Shown one piece after another: positions 45,087 through 54,088 of a stretch of 64,000 bases of DNA. Below the pieces are notes generated by a model. The model saw nothing but the letters and a program-made list of their open reading frames with translations, had not been told where the DNA came from and made no database searches. The DNA comes from Thermoproteota archaeon (lineage in GTDB: Archaea; Thermoproteota; Thermoprotei; Gearchaeales; Gearchaeaceae). The DNA lies in NCBI GenBank assembly GCA_021324265.1, contig JAJPJK010000001.1, forward strand, positions 62,001 to 126,000, given 5' to 3'. Position 1 is the first letter of the stretch. Each line of letters begins with the position of its first letter. A program made the translations under genes and the position numbers.

Positions 45087-45797
45087 TTAATAAGGTAAAT
45101 TAAATTTTTTCTTATATTCTCTCTGTATTAACTTACCGATCGATAGATAGACTCGAACAATGCTATAGAGGCTCGCAGCGAGCAGGATTAAAGCAATGAC
45201 TAAGTTGAGGTAATTCGTGTTTGAAATGTAATAAAGCACATATATCAACAAGGGCCTTAAATATCCATCAACGCTAATGATAGCGCTCTGTGTGAGTTGT
45301 AAAAATGCAAGAAAAGCAAGCACAGTTATCAAGAAAAAAGCATCCTTAGATAATTTACTTTCTCCTTGGTCATTGCCCAAAAAATATACGCTCAGCATGA
45401 GCAGTAGGATTTCAATATATGAAAAGATGAATAAGATATTTAATAAGGAAATTCCAAGTTGAGGTGCGTTGAAATCTTGTGAAATAAAAACAGATATATC
45501 ATATCCAAAACCTACGTACAACAAGAGCAGAATGTATTCATAAATGAAAACTATAGAAAAGATAAGTGCGAAAACACCTGTTACTAGATAAATGACTCTG
45601 TATTTAGCTTTCTCTCTGCCCAGAGATAGAGTGCCCAATCCAAATTCTATGATCCCTGCAAGCATCAGCAACTCACCTAACGTAGCTGAGCCAGGTATTG
45701 GCAAAGCAACAAATAATATACCCAACAAAAATATCCCCATGCCCAGAGTAACCTTAGTCAACTTTTTCAAGATTGCATCTGTGCTCAATCTTTGCAT
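45087..45797 (-). CDS. membrane protein of unknown function
   Basis: A 236-aa protein with about six membrane helices and a short basic C-terminus (IQREYKKKFNLPY). The N-terminal GMGIFLLGILFVALPIPGSATLGELLMLAGI pattern suggests a DUF973-type archaeal membrane protein, but I cannot confirm it. It is followed upstream by an alcohol dehydrogenase gene in the same direction with a 26-bp gap. Confidence 0.6.
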   Translation of the reverse strand: MQRLSTDAILKKLTKVTLGMGIFLLGILFVALPIPGSATLGELLMLAGIIEFGLGTLSLGREKAKYRVIYLVTGVFALIFSIVFIYEYILLLLYVGFGYDISVFISQDFNAPQLGISLLNILFIFSYIEILLLMLSVYFLGNDQGESKLSKDAFFLITVLAFLAFLQLTQSAIISVDGYLRPLLIYVLYYISNTNYLNLVIALILLAASLYSIVRVYLSIGKLIQREYKKKFNLPY

Positions 45798-45823
45798 CTT
45801 TTACTTTTCTTTTTTATTCAAAT

Positions 45824-46789
45824 TTAAGCTTTATTAAGCATTAAGAACTTTACGTGACTCTTTTGTTTCATCTTCATCAAAGCTTCATTCACGTTTTCTA
45901 TATCGAATACCATCTTTTCGAGATCCTTAATTTTTGTGTAGCGCAACTCTTCTATAGCTTTCCTCACATCCCTATAACTCGGGATTCCTATAGAGATCAA
46001 TTTTTTGTTTTCAAAAAAATTTGGTAATTTTATTACTGCTTGACTGAAATAGATCAATGTTCCACCTTTCTTTAGTCTACTCATAACGTTTTCAATTATC
46101 TCAGGGATATCATAAGTAACTATTGCAATATCGAAACGCCCCTTTTCAATAGACTTATAATCTTGGTTTTCTCCATTTGAATTCTTTTTTACAAACACCT
46201 TTACTTCGATATTCCTAGATCTGAGGATCTCGGAAACAAATTTAGAAATTAAATCCTCACCCACAACTGCGATTTTGTTCTCGAAAGGTCTTTCAATATA
46301 TCCTATTGCCTTCATTGCAAAGGCTAGTTCGCATAAGGCATGATTGTCATCATCACTTATCCATGAAGGCAATTTGATTAACTTATTTGCTTTTGCAATG
46401 ACATATTCTGCAAGTCCTCCATCTGCATGCACACCTGTGACCTTAAGTTCTTCGCACAACTCAAACCTATTTTCTTGACATGCATCACAGGAATTGCAAC
46501 TATCATAAATCAAACCAAGCGCAACGCGGTCGCCTTCATTTAATTCATGGACATTTTTTCCAATTTCATCAATTATACCAATAACTTCATGACCCGGTAT
46601 GATAGGAAACTTTTCACTTATTTCTCTTTCCCTTTTTCCTTCTATGAGTTCGAGATCTAATTTACAAATTCCGCAACTCTTGACTCTTATTCTTACTTCA
46701 TCATTTGCTAAATCCTTATTTTTTACATTTTTTATGACGAGCGGTTTATCGAATACCTTAGAGGGCTTTATCAGGAATGCAGCTTTCAC
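45824..46789 (-). CDS. zinc-dependent alcohol dehydrogenase (MDR family)
   Basis: A 321-aa medium-chain dehydrogenase. Catalytic zinc residues appear in SCGICKLDLE and PGHEVIG, and the structural zinc site is CNSCDACQENRFELC. The NAD-binding turn reads VVGEDLISKF, without the usual GxGxxG, and the protein is somewhat shorter than the normal 340-350 aa, so cofactor binding may be altered. It overlaps the CoA-binding protein gene by 4 nt (translational coupling). Confidence 0.82.
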   Translation of the reverse strand: MKAAFLIKPSKVFDKPLVIKNVKNKDLANDEVRIRVKSCGICKLDLELIEGKREREISEKFPIIPGHEVIGIIDEIGKNVHELNEGDRVALGLIYDSCNSCDACQENRFELCEELKVTGVHADGGLAEYVIAKANKLIKLPSWISDDDNHALCELAFAMKAIGYIERPFENKIAVVGEDLISKFVSEILRSRNIEVKVFVKKNSNGENQDYKSIEKGRFDIAIVTYDIPEIIENVMSRLKKGGTLIYFSQAVIKLPNFFENKKLISIGIPSYRDVRKAIEELRYTKIKDLEKMVFDIENVNEALMKMKQKSHVKFLMLNKA

Positions 46790-47229
46790 AAATTACTCTC
46801 TATTAATCTCTTATGAGTTTTCATCATACATCTATTCCAAATAACTTTTATTCCATTTTTCTTCGCCAAGTCAACCGCCTCCTTATTATAGATCCCTTCT
46901 TGAAGCCAGATGAGTTTTATCCCCCCGCGCTCAATAGCATCTTTAACAACATTTATCACATCTTCAGAGGGTCTAAAAACATCAACAACATCAATATTTG
47001 TTTCTTTAGGAATATCTTTCAATGATTTAAAGGTTTTTTCTCCTAAAATTTCATCTGCGAAAGGATTGACAGGTATTATCTTGTATCCCTTAGTTTTTAG
47101 ATATGCTGGTACATAATGTGCAGGCTTACCGCTTGTTCTTGAAGCGCCTACAACAGCAACGACCTTAGAATTTTCGAGTATTTTCTTAAGTTCCTCATCA
47201 CTAAAACCATCATCTGGTATTTGGCTCAT
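46786..47229 (-). CDS. CoA-binding domain protein (YccU-like)
   Basis: A 147-aa Rossmann-type CoA_binding_2 protein: VVAVVGASRTSGKPAHYVPAYL, then GYKIIPVNPFADEILG, VDVVDVFRPSEDV and IKLIWLQEGI. Such proteins bind CoA, with no known reaction. The frame is open to 47292, but the TATA box at 47266-47275 lies within it, so ATG 47229 (MSQIPDDGF) is the likely start. Operon with the alcohol dehydrogenase gene. Confidence 0.85.
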   Translation of the reverse strand: MSQIPDDGFSDEELKKILENSKVVAVVGASRTSGKPAHYVPAYLKTKGYKIIPVNPFADEILGEKTFKSLKDIPKETNIDVVDVFRPSEDVINVVKDAIERGGIKLIWLQEGIYNKEAVDLAKKNGIKVIWNRCMMKTHKRLIESNL

Positions 47230-47265
47230 AATTAAAATTTGCTTTGCCTTGTATTTACGATTAAT

Positions 47266-47275
47266 CTTTATAATG
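47266..47275. promoter_or_regulatory. near-palindromic TATA box shared by divergent genes
   Basis: CTTTATAATG has its centre about 26 nt before ATG 47297 of the pyrophosphatase. Reversed it is CATTATAAAG, about 40 nt before ATG 47229 on the minus strand. It is the only box in the 67-bp space between the two chosen starts. Confidence 0.55.
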
Positions 47276-47296
47276 TACTCCTTCAAATACATGCAT

Positions 47297-49405
47297 ATGC
47301 AGTTTGACGTTTTTAGTATGCCGCTCTATATCGCATTAGTAGCCCTAGTTTACGCATTGGTACAAATCGCGCTTTTGTTAAGGAGCGATCCAGGTAATAA
47401 GAGGATGCAAGAAATCGCCAATGCAGTTAAAATAGGCGCTTCAGCATTCTTAGCTAGAGAGTACCTAGTAATTTTGCCTGCAGGAATTGTTCTTACGATA
47501 GCGATCTATTTCACAACTGGACTTATTCCTGCTTTAGGCTTCGTTGTTGGAGCGCTGTTTTCAGCACTTGCAGGCTATATAGGCATGAGCATCACCGTAA
47601 GATCTAGTTCTAGGGTTGCTCAGATAGCTAATAAAGGATTAGGTCACGCACTAAGCCTAGCATTCAGAGGTGGTAGCGTAATGGGTTTTGCTGTAGCTGG
47701 ATTCGCTTTATTAGGACTTTCTATATTCGTATTGCTATTTGAAAATGATATAGTCACCAATCCTGCAATAATTGCTGGTCTCGGTTTTGGAGCAAGTCTA
47801 ATAGCAATGTTCATGAGGGTTGGAGGGGGAATATATACTAAAGCTGCAGATCTTGGAGCAGATCTTGTAGGCAAGGTTGAGGTTGGAATACCTGAAGATG
47901 ACCCAAGGAATCCAGCTGTGATAGCAGATAACGTGGGTGATAACGTAGGTGACTGCGCAGGCATGGGCTCTGATGTTTATGAATCTTATGTAGTGATAGG
48001 AGTTGCATCTATAATCCTCGCAGCACTATTGCTACAAGCACAATCGAATTTCTTCTTTAAGGATAGCTCACTGCTTTACTTCCCTCTTCTAGTAGGAGCA
48101 ATGGGCATAGTTGGTTCGATAGTAGGCTCTCTAGTCGTAAACCCAAGCTTGGGTAATAGACTCAAACCCATGCGAGTTCTGGATTTGGCCTTCATTGTTG
48201 CTGGTATTCTAATAATTATTCTTACAGGAGCGATCGCCTTCACGCTATTTCCTTATTCAATTGCTCAAAGTACTCTTATAGCTACCATTACTGGGGTTGT
48301 CTTGGTAATAGTTATCGAGAAAATCGTAGATTACTTCACATCTTACAGCTATGCTCCAACAAAATCCATCGCAGAGGCCTCTAGGATAAGTGCAGCAACT
48401 AACTTTTTACAAGGCTTTTCAGTAGGGCTAAGAAGCACAGCTCCAAGCGCTGTTGCTCTCGTAGTTGCAATCGCGATCAGCTATTTGAGCGGTTATTATT
48501 TAACTAGTAGTACACTTTTCGCTGTTTACAATACAGCGATCGCGACAATGGCGATGTTATCTTTAACGGCGATAGTTATGTCTATAGATTCCTTTGGTCC
48601 GATTACTGATAATGCAAACGGCATTGTTGAGATGAGCGGGCTTGAGCATGTAAGGAGAGTTACTGATGAGCTCGATGCGGTAGGTAATACAGTTAAAGCT
48701 ACTACAAAGGGATTTGCAATAGCGAGTGCCGCGTTATCTGCGCTCGCTCTCTTTCAAGCTTTCCAGACAGAAGTTGCCATAAGAGCCCAAAACATACCTA
48801 GATACATCGAAGCTTATGGTACTTCCTCAATCCAATTTGTACTTTCAGATCCCAAGGTGATCGTTGGGCTCCTCATTGGCGGTCTTTTGCCATTTTTCTT
48901 TTCTTCATTCTTAATAAACGCAGTAGGAAGAACTGCAATGAAGGTTGTTTTAGAAGTCAGGAGGCAATTCAAAGAGATACCAGGTCTTTTAGAAGGTAAG
49001 GCTTCGCCAGATTATAGCAAGTGTATAGGCATAACTACACAAGAATCCCTTAAGGAACTTGCTCTTCCAGGCCTCTTAGCTGTTCTTACTCCAATAGTGC
49101 TAGGCTTTTTGTTAGGACCGCTAGCATTAGGAGGCTTATTGATAGGAAGCGTTGTCAGTGGAGTCTTCCTAGCCTTGCTCATGGCCAATGGCGGTGCAGC
49201 TTGGGACAACGCAAAGAAGTACATAGAGCTAGGAAACTTAGGCGGTAAAGGCAGCGATGCTCACAAAGTTGCGGTGATGGGAGACACTGTGGGAGATCCT
49301 TTCAAGGATACCGCAGGCCCATCGCTTAACTCATTGATCAAGGTGCTGAATACAATATCGATAGTCTTCCTTTCTGTTATAATGACCTACGCTCTTTTAA
49401 TATAG
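47297..49405 (+). CDS. hppA: membrane-bound proton pyrophosphatase, K+-independent type
   Basis: A 702-aa protein with about 16 membrane helices. The pyrophosphate site is clear: DLVGKVEVGIPEDDPRNPA and ADNVGDNVGDCAGMGSD, plus the C-terminal GDTVGDPFKDTAGPS. In GNTVKATTKGF a lysine stands where K+-dependent enzymes have alanine, which predicts a K+-independent H+ pump. It couples PPi hydrolysis to proton export. ATG 47297 is preferred by TATA spacing over upstream ATGs. Its stop abuts the rpiA stop. Confidence 0.95.
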   Translation: MQFDVFSMPLYIALVALVYALVQIALLLRSDPGNKRMQEIANAVKIGASAFLAREYLVILPAGIVLTIAIYFTTGLIPALGFVVGALFSALAGYIGMSITVRSSSRVAQIANKGLGHALSLAFRGGSVMGFAVAGFALLGLSIFVLLFENDIVTNPAIIAGLGFGASLIAMFMRVGGGIYTKAADLGADLVGKVEVGIPEDDPRNPAVIADNVGDNVGDCAGMGSDVYESYVVIGVASIILAALLLQAQSNFFFKDSSLLYFPLLVGAMGIVGSIVGSLVVNPSLGNRLKPMRVLDLAFIVAGILIIILTGAIAFTLFPYSIAQSTLIATITGVVLVIVIEKIVDYFTSYSYAPTKSIAEASRISAATNFLQGFSVGLRSTAPSAVALVVAIAISYLSGYYLTSSTLFAVYNTAIATMAMLSLTAIVMSIDSFGPITDNANGIVEMSGLEHVRRVTDELDAVGNTVKATTKGFAIASAALSALALFQAFQTEVAIRAQNIPRYIEAYGTSSIQFVLSDPKVIVGLLIGGLLPFFFSSFLINAVGRTAMKVVLEVRRQFKEIPGLLEGKASPDYSKCIGITTQESLKELALPGLLAVLTPIVLGFLLGPLALGGLLIGSVVSGVFLALLMANGGAAWDNAKKYIELGNLGGKGSDAHKVAVMGDTVGDPFKDTAGPSLNSLIKVLNTISIVFLSVIMTYALLI

Positions 49406-50086
49406 CTAAACGATTTTTTTAAAAGAATCTTTTGTCCCAACAATTATTTCTGATATATTTTCATAGAAGATTCCATTCTCTATAACACCTGTGATTTCAT
49501 TGATTTCTTGAGCAAGTTTTTTAGGATCTTCAATAATGCCGAAACTTGCATCGAGGATATAATTGCCATTGTCGCTGATAATAGGCCCATCTTTGATCCT
49601 TTCACCATTTCTCAATTCAACATTCGCACCCATTGCTTTAAGTCTAGCCATGACAGGCCTAGTAGCGAATGGTAATACTTCTATTGAAACTTTTGCTTTC
49701 TCTCCTATCTTATGTGAGAGCTTTGAATCTTCAACCATTATTATGTATTTCTTTGAGTATTTCGAAAGGATCTTTTCTCTGAACAGTGCAGCACCTCTTC
49801 CTTTAAGTGCAAATTTCCTTTCGTCAACTTCATCTGCGCCGTCAAAACTAATATCAAGTTCAGGATAAGAGTCAAGACTTTCTATCCTCAATCCTAGAGT
49901 AGCGAGCTTGAGATAAGTCATGCTTGATGCTGGAACGAATCCAAGGTAGATGCCCTCTTCAGCAATTTTTTTCCTCAGTTCCTCGATGAAAAGCTCTACA
50001 GTGCTGCCTGAACCAAGGCCTATGATCTGACCATCTTTGATATACTTTAAAGCTTCCTTTATTGCATTGAATTTTGCTTCATTCAT
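49406..50086 (-). CDS. rpiA: ribose-5-phosphate isomerase A
   Basis: A 226-aa RpiA with IGLGSGSTVELFIEEL (phosphate loop), SFDGADEVD and LKGRGAALFREKI (catalytic Asp/Glu/Lys region), and ISDNGNYILD. It interconverts ribose-5-P and ribulose-5-P, feeding nucleotide synthesis. Length is normal. It converges on the pyrophosphatase gene with no bases between the stops. Confidence 0.95.
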   Translation of the reverse strand: MNEAKFNAIKEALKYIKDGQIIGLGSGSTVELFIEELRKKIAEEGIYLGFVPASSMTYLKLATLGLRIESLDSYPELDISFDGADEVDERKFALKGRGAALFREKILSKYSKKYIIMVEDSKLSHKIGEKAKVSIEVLPFATRPVMARLKAMGANVELRNGERIKDGPIISDNGNYILDASFGIIEDPKKLAQEINEITGVIENGIFYENISEIIVGTKDSFKKIV

Positions 50087-50138
50087 AACTCAATTAACAA
50101 TAATAATTTTAATAAATGAAGTACTGAATCAATATTGA

Positions 50139-50675
50139 ATGAGGTTTTATACTCGTACTGGGGATGAAGGAGAAACAGGTTTAATGCATGGTAAGCGTGT
50201 TTCGAAGGATTATATAAGAATTGAATGTTTGGGAGATTTGGATGAATTAAGCTCATTTATTGGCTTCGCCGTTTCGAAGATGAAGGATGAGATATTGAAA
50301 GATCAATTGATTAAAATACAGCGAATAATCTATTTGGCGAACGCTGAGATTGCTGATCCTACGAATAAGACTAAGTTGATAAATGAAGAGCATTTAAAAG
50401 AGTTGGAAAAAGACACCGACGATTATTCCACAAAATTAGAACCATTGAAACACTTCATAATTCCAGGAGGAGGAGAAAAAGCGAGCATTATCCATATATG
50501 CAGATCAATATGCAGAAGAGCTGAAAGGTCTCTTGTTAAATTAAACAGAGAGGAAAAAATAAATCCACTTTTACTCAAGTATTTCAATCGACTTTCATCC
50601 TTTTTCTTCGTGCTAGCTCTATATCTTAACAAGATAGAAGGGATTAGAGAACTCGAAGCAAAGATGGATGGCTAA
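50139..50675 (+). CDS. ATP:cob(I)alamin adenosyltransferase (PduO type)
   Basis: A 178-aa PduO-type adenosyltransferase. The N-terminus FYTRTGDEGETGLMHGKRVSK is the ATP-binding signature, followed by CLGDLDELSSFIGF, and the C-terminal helix has CRSICRRAERSLV. It makes adenosylcobalamin for B12 enzymes. It overlaps the next gene by 8 nt. Confidence 0.92.
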   Translation: MRFYTRTGDEGETGLMHGKRVSKDYIRIECLGDLDELSSFIGFAVSKMKDEILKDQLIKIQRIIYLANAEIADPTNKTKLINEEHLKELEKDTDDYSTKLEPLKHFIIPGGGEKASIIHICRSICRRAERSLVKLNREEKINPLLLKYFNRLSSFFFVLALYLNKIEGIRELEAKMDG

Positions 50676-51198
50676 GCTTTTCGTTTTAAGTGGAGGTCCT
50701 TGTTCAGGTAAGACGAGCTTGATAAAATTCCTAGAATCTAAGGGCTTTCCTGTGCTTCATGAAACGGCAAGGAAACTTGTTCAGATGGGTATAATAAAGC
50801 AAGAGGAATTTAAAAGTAAGGAAAGAAGGGACTACATACAGCGCATTATTTTTGAGGAACAGCTCAAAGCTGAAGAATCTGTCTCAAATCTCCCCTTTGT
50901 ATTTCTCGATAGGAGTTTGGTTGATGGAATAGCATATTACTGGGTTCTAGGTCTTGAGCCTCCAAGTTTTATGTTTGAGATTCTTTCAAAGAAGAGATAT
51001 GATAGCGTTTTCATATTGGATCAATTACAAGAGTTCGAGATCGATGAAATTCGGCATGAAGATCCTGAGCAAGCTAAAGAAGTGCATAGGCTATTAAAAA
51101 AAGCCTACAATTTACTAGGCTATGAGATAATCGAGGTACCTGTTATGCCATTAACAGAGCGGGCCCGCTTTATTCTAAAGAAAGTAGAGTTATTATAG
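50668..51198 (+). CDS. P-loop NTPase/kinase-like protein
   Basis: A 176-aa protein with Walker A GGPCSGKTS (9-17) and a lid/Walker B region FVFLDRSLVDGIAYY (AAA_28-type), as in predicted nucleoside- or cofactor-kinase ATPases. The HETARKLVQ segment is typical of that family. Overlap with the adenosyltransferase gene suggests coupled translation and perhaps a link to cobalamin or nucleotide metabolism. Confidence 0.75.
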   Translation: MAKLFVLSGGPCSGKTSLIKFLESKGFPVLHETARKLVQMGIIKQEEFKSKERRDYIQRIIFEEQLKAEESVSNLPFVFLDRSLVDGIAYYWVLGLEPPSFMFEILSKKRYDSVFILDQLQEFEIDEIRHEDPEQAKEVHRLLKKAYNLLGYEIIEVPVMPLTERARFILKKVELL

Positions 51199-51236
51199 GA
51201 ATATTGTAGTATCGTAGTTTAAATAAAGGGTATAGG

Positions 51237-51977
51237 TTGATAGCTAAATTGGAAATTCATTATGAAATTGAACCTACATCTAAAAGAGAAAAGTTGATAG
51301 ACCAGTTTCTCAAGCTCAAAGGTCTTATAGATAAACTCAATGTTCCTGAAAATCCTCTTGGTCAATTAAAACCCGCTTCCTTAGCCATTTCAATACTTGC
51401 TAAGGAAATGGGTATAGAACCAGTCATGCATCTAAGAGCTGCTGATAGAAATCTTTTATCTCTAGCCTCTGAGCTTTATGGTGCGATCGTTTTCGACATA
51501 AAGGATGTACTCATTGTTAGAGGAGATATAAAAAGCGATCAGGAGCAAAAAGTATTCAACAAGTATAGGCTTGATGAAATAGTTGAAATTTTTAAAAAAG
51601 AAGAAAAACTGTCAAAAATAAACATAGGTCTTCCTTTGACCAAGTTCGATCTAAATGATGAGCTTGTAAAGATCAGGCTCGCTTCTAAAGCTGATTTTCT
51701 AGTTACCTTGCAAATCAACAATCCTTCAGATATACCTATTGAGCTTATTGAAAGTGCTAGAAAAGCGGGTAAGAAAATACAATCATATTATATGCTGATA
51801 TCCAAACAAAATATGGAATATTTGCAAGAATTAGGCTTCAATGTAAGGCTAAAGAGCGAGGTAGAATACTTGGAAGAAATAGCACAGCTTGAGCAGCTAC
51901 TGGATGGCGTAATACTTTCATGTCCTAGAGACTTTCATTTTTTATTGAACATTCTACATAAATACAGGAAAAGATGA
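51237..51977 (+). CDS. methylenetetrahydrofolate reductase-like protein
   Basis: A 246-aa TIM-barrel protein similar to MetF: LEIHYEIEPTSKRE at the start, VMHLRAADRNLLSLASEL (the conserved HLTCRD-like element) and DVLIVRGD. It would supply the methyl group for methionine from a folate- or pterin-type C1 carrier. It is shorter than bacterial MetF (about 290 aa). Start TTG 51237; it overlaps the following MetE-like gene by 4 nt, so the three methionine genes form one operon. Confidence 0.75.
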   Translation: MIAKLEIHYEIEPTSKREKLIDQFLKLKGLIDKLNVPENPLGQLKPASLAISILAKEMGIEPVMHLRAADRNLLSLASELYGAIVFDIKDVLIVRGDIKSDQEQKVFNKYRLDEIVEIFKKEEKLSKINIGLPLTKFDLNDELVKIRLASKADFLVTLQINNPSDIPIELIESARKAGKKIQSYYMLISKQNMEYLQELGFNVRLKSEVEYLEEIAQLEQLLDGVILSCPRDFHFLLNILHKYRKR

Positions 51978-52927
51978 GACTGAAAACCTTTGTTAGTGGA
52001 TTAATGCCTAGGAGCAAGGAGCTTAGAAGGGCGCTGCGTTCCTATCAAAAGGGGAATATTGACGCTGCTACTTTAGAAAAATCCTATATTGAAGAAGCTG
52101 AAAAGTATATTTCAATTCAAAAAGATGCAGGTTGCGAGTTTATACAAGATGGAATGCTAAAGTGGCAAGATCTTTTAAGACCTCTATGCAATTATGGGGG
52201 CGTAAAGGAAGGTACGTTGATAAGATGGTTTGAGACCAACTTCTTCTACAGGATGCCCATTGTTGAAGATAAAATCACCTATAAAGGACCTGTGATATCC
52301 AACCATGTCATAACTTCTTCTTTGAAAAAAGACTCAAAATCCTCTCTGACAATTCCTGATCCTATAACCTTCGCTATCCTTTGCGAAAACAGATATTATA
52401 ACAAAATCAGTGAGCTTGTTTCTGATTTGAGCAATGCAATGATTCGGGATCTGGAAATCCTTGATTTGGATGTAAAAGCAATTATAATACACTCCCCTGC
52501 AATAGGTTATTTCGGGATCGAAAATGAAGACATGAATTTGTTTGCTGACTTTCTCAAGCAAGTGGGTTCTTTGAAGAAAGGAATAAAGGTTATTGTCCAT
52601 TTGAGCTTCATTAAGAATCCTCGCATTTTGAATTCTTTCTCCAAGCTAGAATTAGATACCTTAAGCTTAGATCTTTGCTATGGTAATAGATTGGAAATTT
52701 TGAAGTACATTCCAGATGTATCTTCTCTTTCTTTAGGTTTAATCGACGTAAGTACATCATTTATTGAGGATAAGGAATACTTGATCTTTGAAATCAATAG
52801 GATTTTGTCTTCACGAAATTTGAGAGAAGTTTACGTCACAAATTCAACAGATTTAGATTTACTTCCATACGAAGTTGCGCTTCAGAAAATAAATATTTTA
52901 AAAGAACTTTCCAACTATGAACTCTGA
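51974..52927 (+). CDS. MetE N-terminal-half-like protein (no zinc ligands)
   Basis: A 317-aa protein similar to the core methionine synthase barrel: TFVSGLMPRSKELRRAL, AGCEFIQDGMLKWQDLLRPL and a late barrel strand with SSLSLGLIDVSTSF. The zinc-binding pattern HxC ... C of the catalytic barrel is replaced (VHLSF and NSTDLDLL). This matches the situation in the N-terminal half of full-length MetE, which lost its zinc. It overlaps the catalytic-half gene by 11 nt. Confidence 0.75.
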   Translation: MRLKTFVSGLMPRSKELRRALRSYQKGNIDAATLEKSYIEEAEKYISIQKDAGCEFIQDGMLKWQDLLRPLCNYGGVKEGTLIRWFETNFFYRMPIVEDKITYKGPVISNHVITSSLKKDSKSSLTIPDPITFAILCENRYYNKISELVSDLSNAMIRDLEILDLDVKAIIIHSPAIGYFGIENEDMNLFADFLKQVGSLKKGIKVIVHLSFIKNPRILNSFSKLELDTLSLDLCYGNRLEILKYIPDVSSLSLGLIDVSTSFIEDKEYLIFEINRILSSRNLREVYVTNSTDLDLLPYEVALQKINILKELSNYEL

Positions 52928-54047
52928 ATATTTTCTAACTCAGGAAATCGGCAGTCTATCTAGACATAAAATGCTGAAAGATGAGCTCGATGAAAAAGAG
53001 ATTGAAGAAATTATAGCTGAAGGGAAAGAGCTAGGCTTAGTCGATTTAGATGAACTGAAAAGAATTCTCCGCAATAATAAGGAAAATAAATCTAAAATAG
53101 AAGAGTATTCATCACTTTTCGCTATAAAACTTTTTGAGAAGGTTGGCTTAGATATTATTTTCAATGGAGAACAACCTAGGAAGGAAATGTATCATTATCC
53201 CCTACAATTCATAGAAGGTTTTAGATTTGTCGGTGAAGCTAGAGTCTTTGATAACCAATATTTTCCTAAGGCTGAAGTTTTTGAACCTCCTCGATTAAGG
53301 GAGCCTTATCATACAAGAGAATTCATTTTCGTCAAATCCAATACAAAGAAAAGAATAAAAGTACCTATCACTGGTGCCTATACGCTAGCTGACTGGTCTT
53401 ATAATTCTTACTATCAGAAAAAATGGATTGGAAAACTTAACGATTATTTCAAAGAGAAATACGAGGCAAAGAGAGAGCTAGCGATTGAGTTGGCTAAGCA
53501 TGTAATAAGACCGAACCTCATATCACTTGTTGAAAATGGCGCTGATTATATACAGATCGATGAGCCTGCTGCAACTACAGTTCCTGAAGAGATACCCATC
53601 TTTATTGAGTCACTTATTGAATCTACTAAAGGGATCAACTGCAAATTCAGTGTTCACATCTGTTTCTCTAGGGATTACAGAATACTGTTTCCTCATATAC
53701 TCGAAGCAAAGAATATTTCACAGTTAGCTTTGGAAATGGCTAATAGAGATACGCTGGAAAGAGGGTTGGATGATGAATCAAGAAAAGGTTATAGCTTTTT
53801 AAAATTCTTCAATGAGCAAACTCAAGAACTAGAAATTGGACTTGGTGTTGTGGATGTCCATACAGATTTCATTGAACCTGTCGATTTGGTGAGAGATAGG
53901 ATTCTTTTCGCTTCTAAAATATTGAAGGATCCTAGTAGAATATACGTAAATCCAGATTGCGGCCTTAGAACGAGAACTTGGAAAGTGGCTAAGGCAAAGT
54001 TGGAAAGCATGGTCAGAGCAGCGAAGGAGGCTAGGAAGCTGGTTTAA
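52917..54047 (+). CDS. metE: cobalamin-independent methionine synthase, catalytic half (MetE)
   Basis: A 376-aa core-MetE barrel with zinc ligands His247 and Cys249 (VHICFSRDY), Glu273 (ALEMANR) and Cys348 (NPDCGLRTR). TQEIGSLSRHKMLK opens the protein and IQIDEPAATTV carries substrate contacts. It methylates homocysteine. The gene overlaps the N-half-like gene, so a two-subunit enzyme is likely, fed by the MetF-like protein. Confidence 0.9.
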   Translation: MNSEYFLTQEIGSLSRHKMLKDELDEKEIEEIIAEGKELGLVDLDELKRILRNNKENKSKIEEYSSLFAIKLFEKVGLDIIFNGEQPRKEMYHYPLQFIEGFRFVGEARVFDNQYFPKAEVFEPPRLREPYHTREFIFVKSNTKKRIKVPITGAYTLADWSYNSYYQKKWIGKLNDYFKEKYEAKRELAIELAKHVIRPNLISLVENGADYIQIDEPAATTVPEEIPIFIESLIESTKGINCKFSVHICFSRDYRILFPHILEAKNISQLALEMANRDTLERGLDDESRKGYSFLKFFNEQTQELEIGLGVVDVHTDFIEPVDLVRDRILFASKILKDPSRIYVNPDCGLRTRTWKVAKAKLESMVRAAKEARKLV

Positions 54048-54088
54048 CAAAGGAAAATTTTTTAGTTTATCCAAAAGAAATATTGAAA

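Noticed and set aside
47249..47296. Longer N-terminus of the pyrophosphatase from an upstream start
   Set aside because: The TATA box at 47266-47275 lies inside this extension, so it cannot be part of the main transcript.
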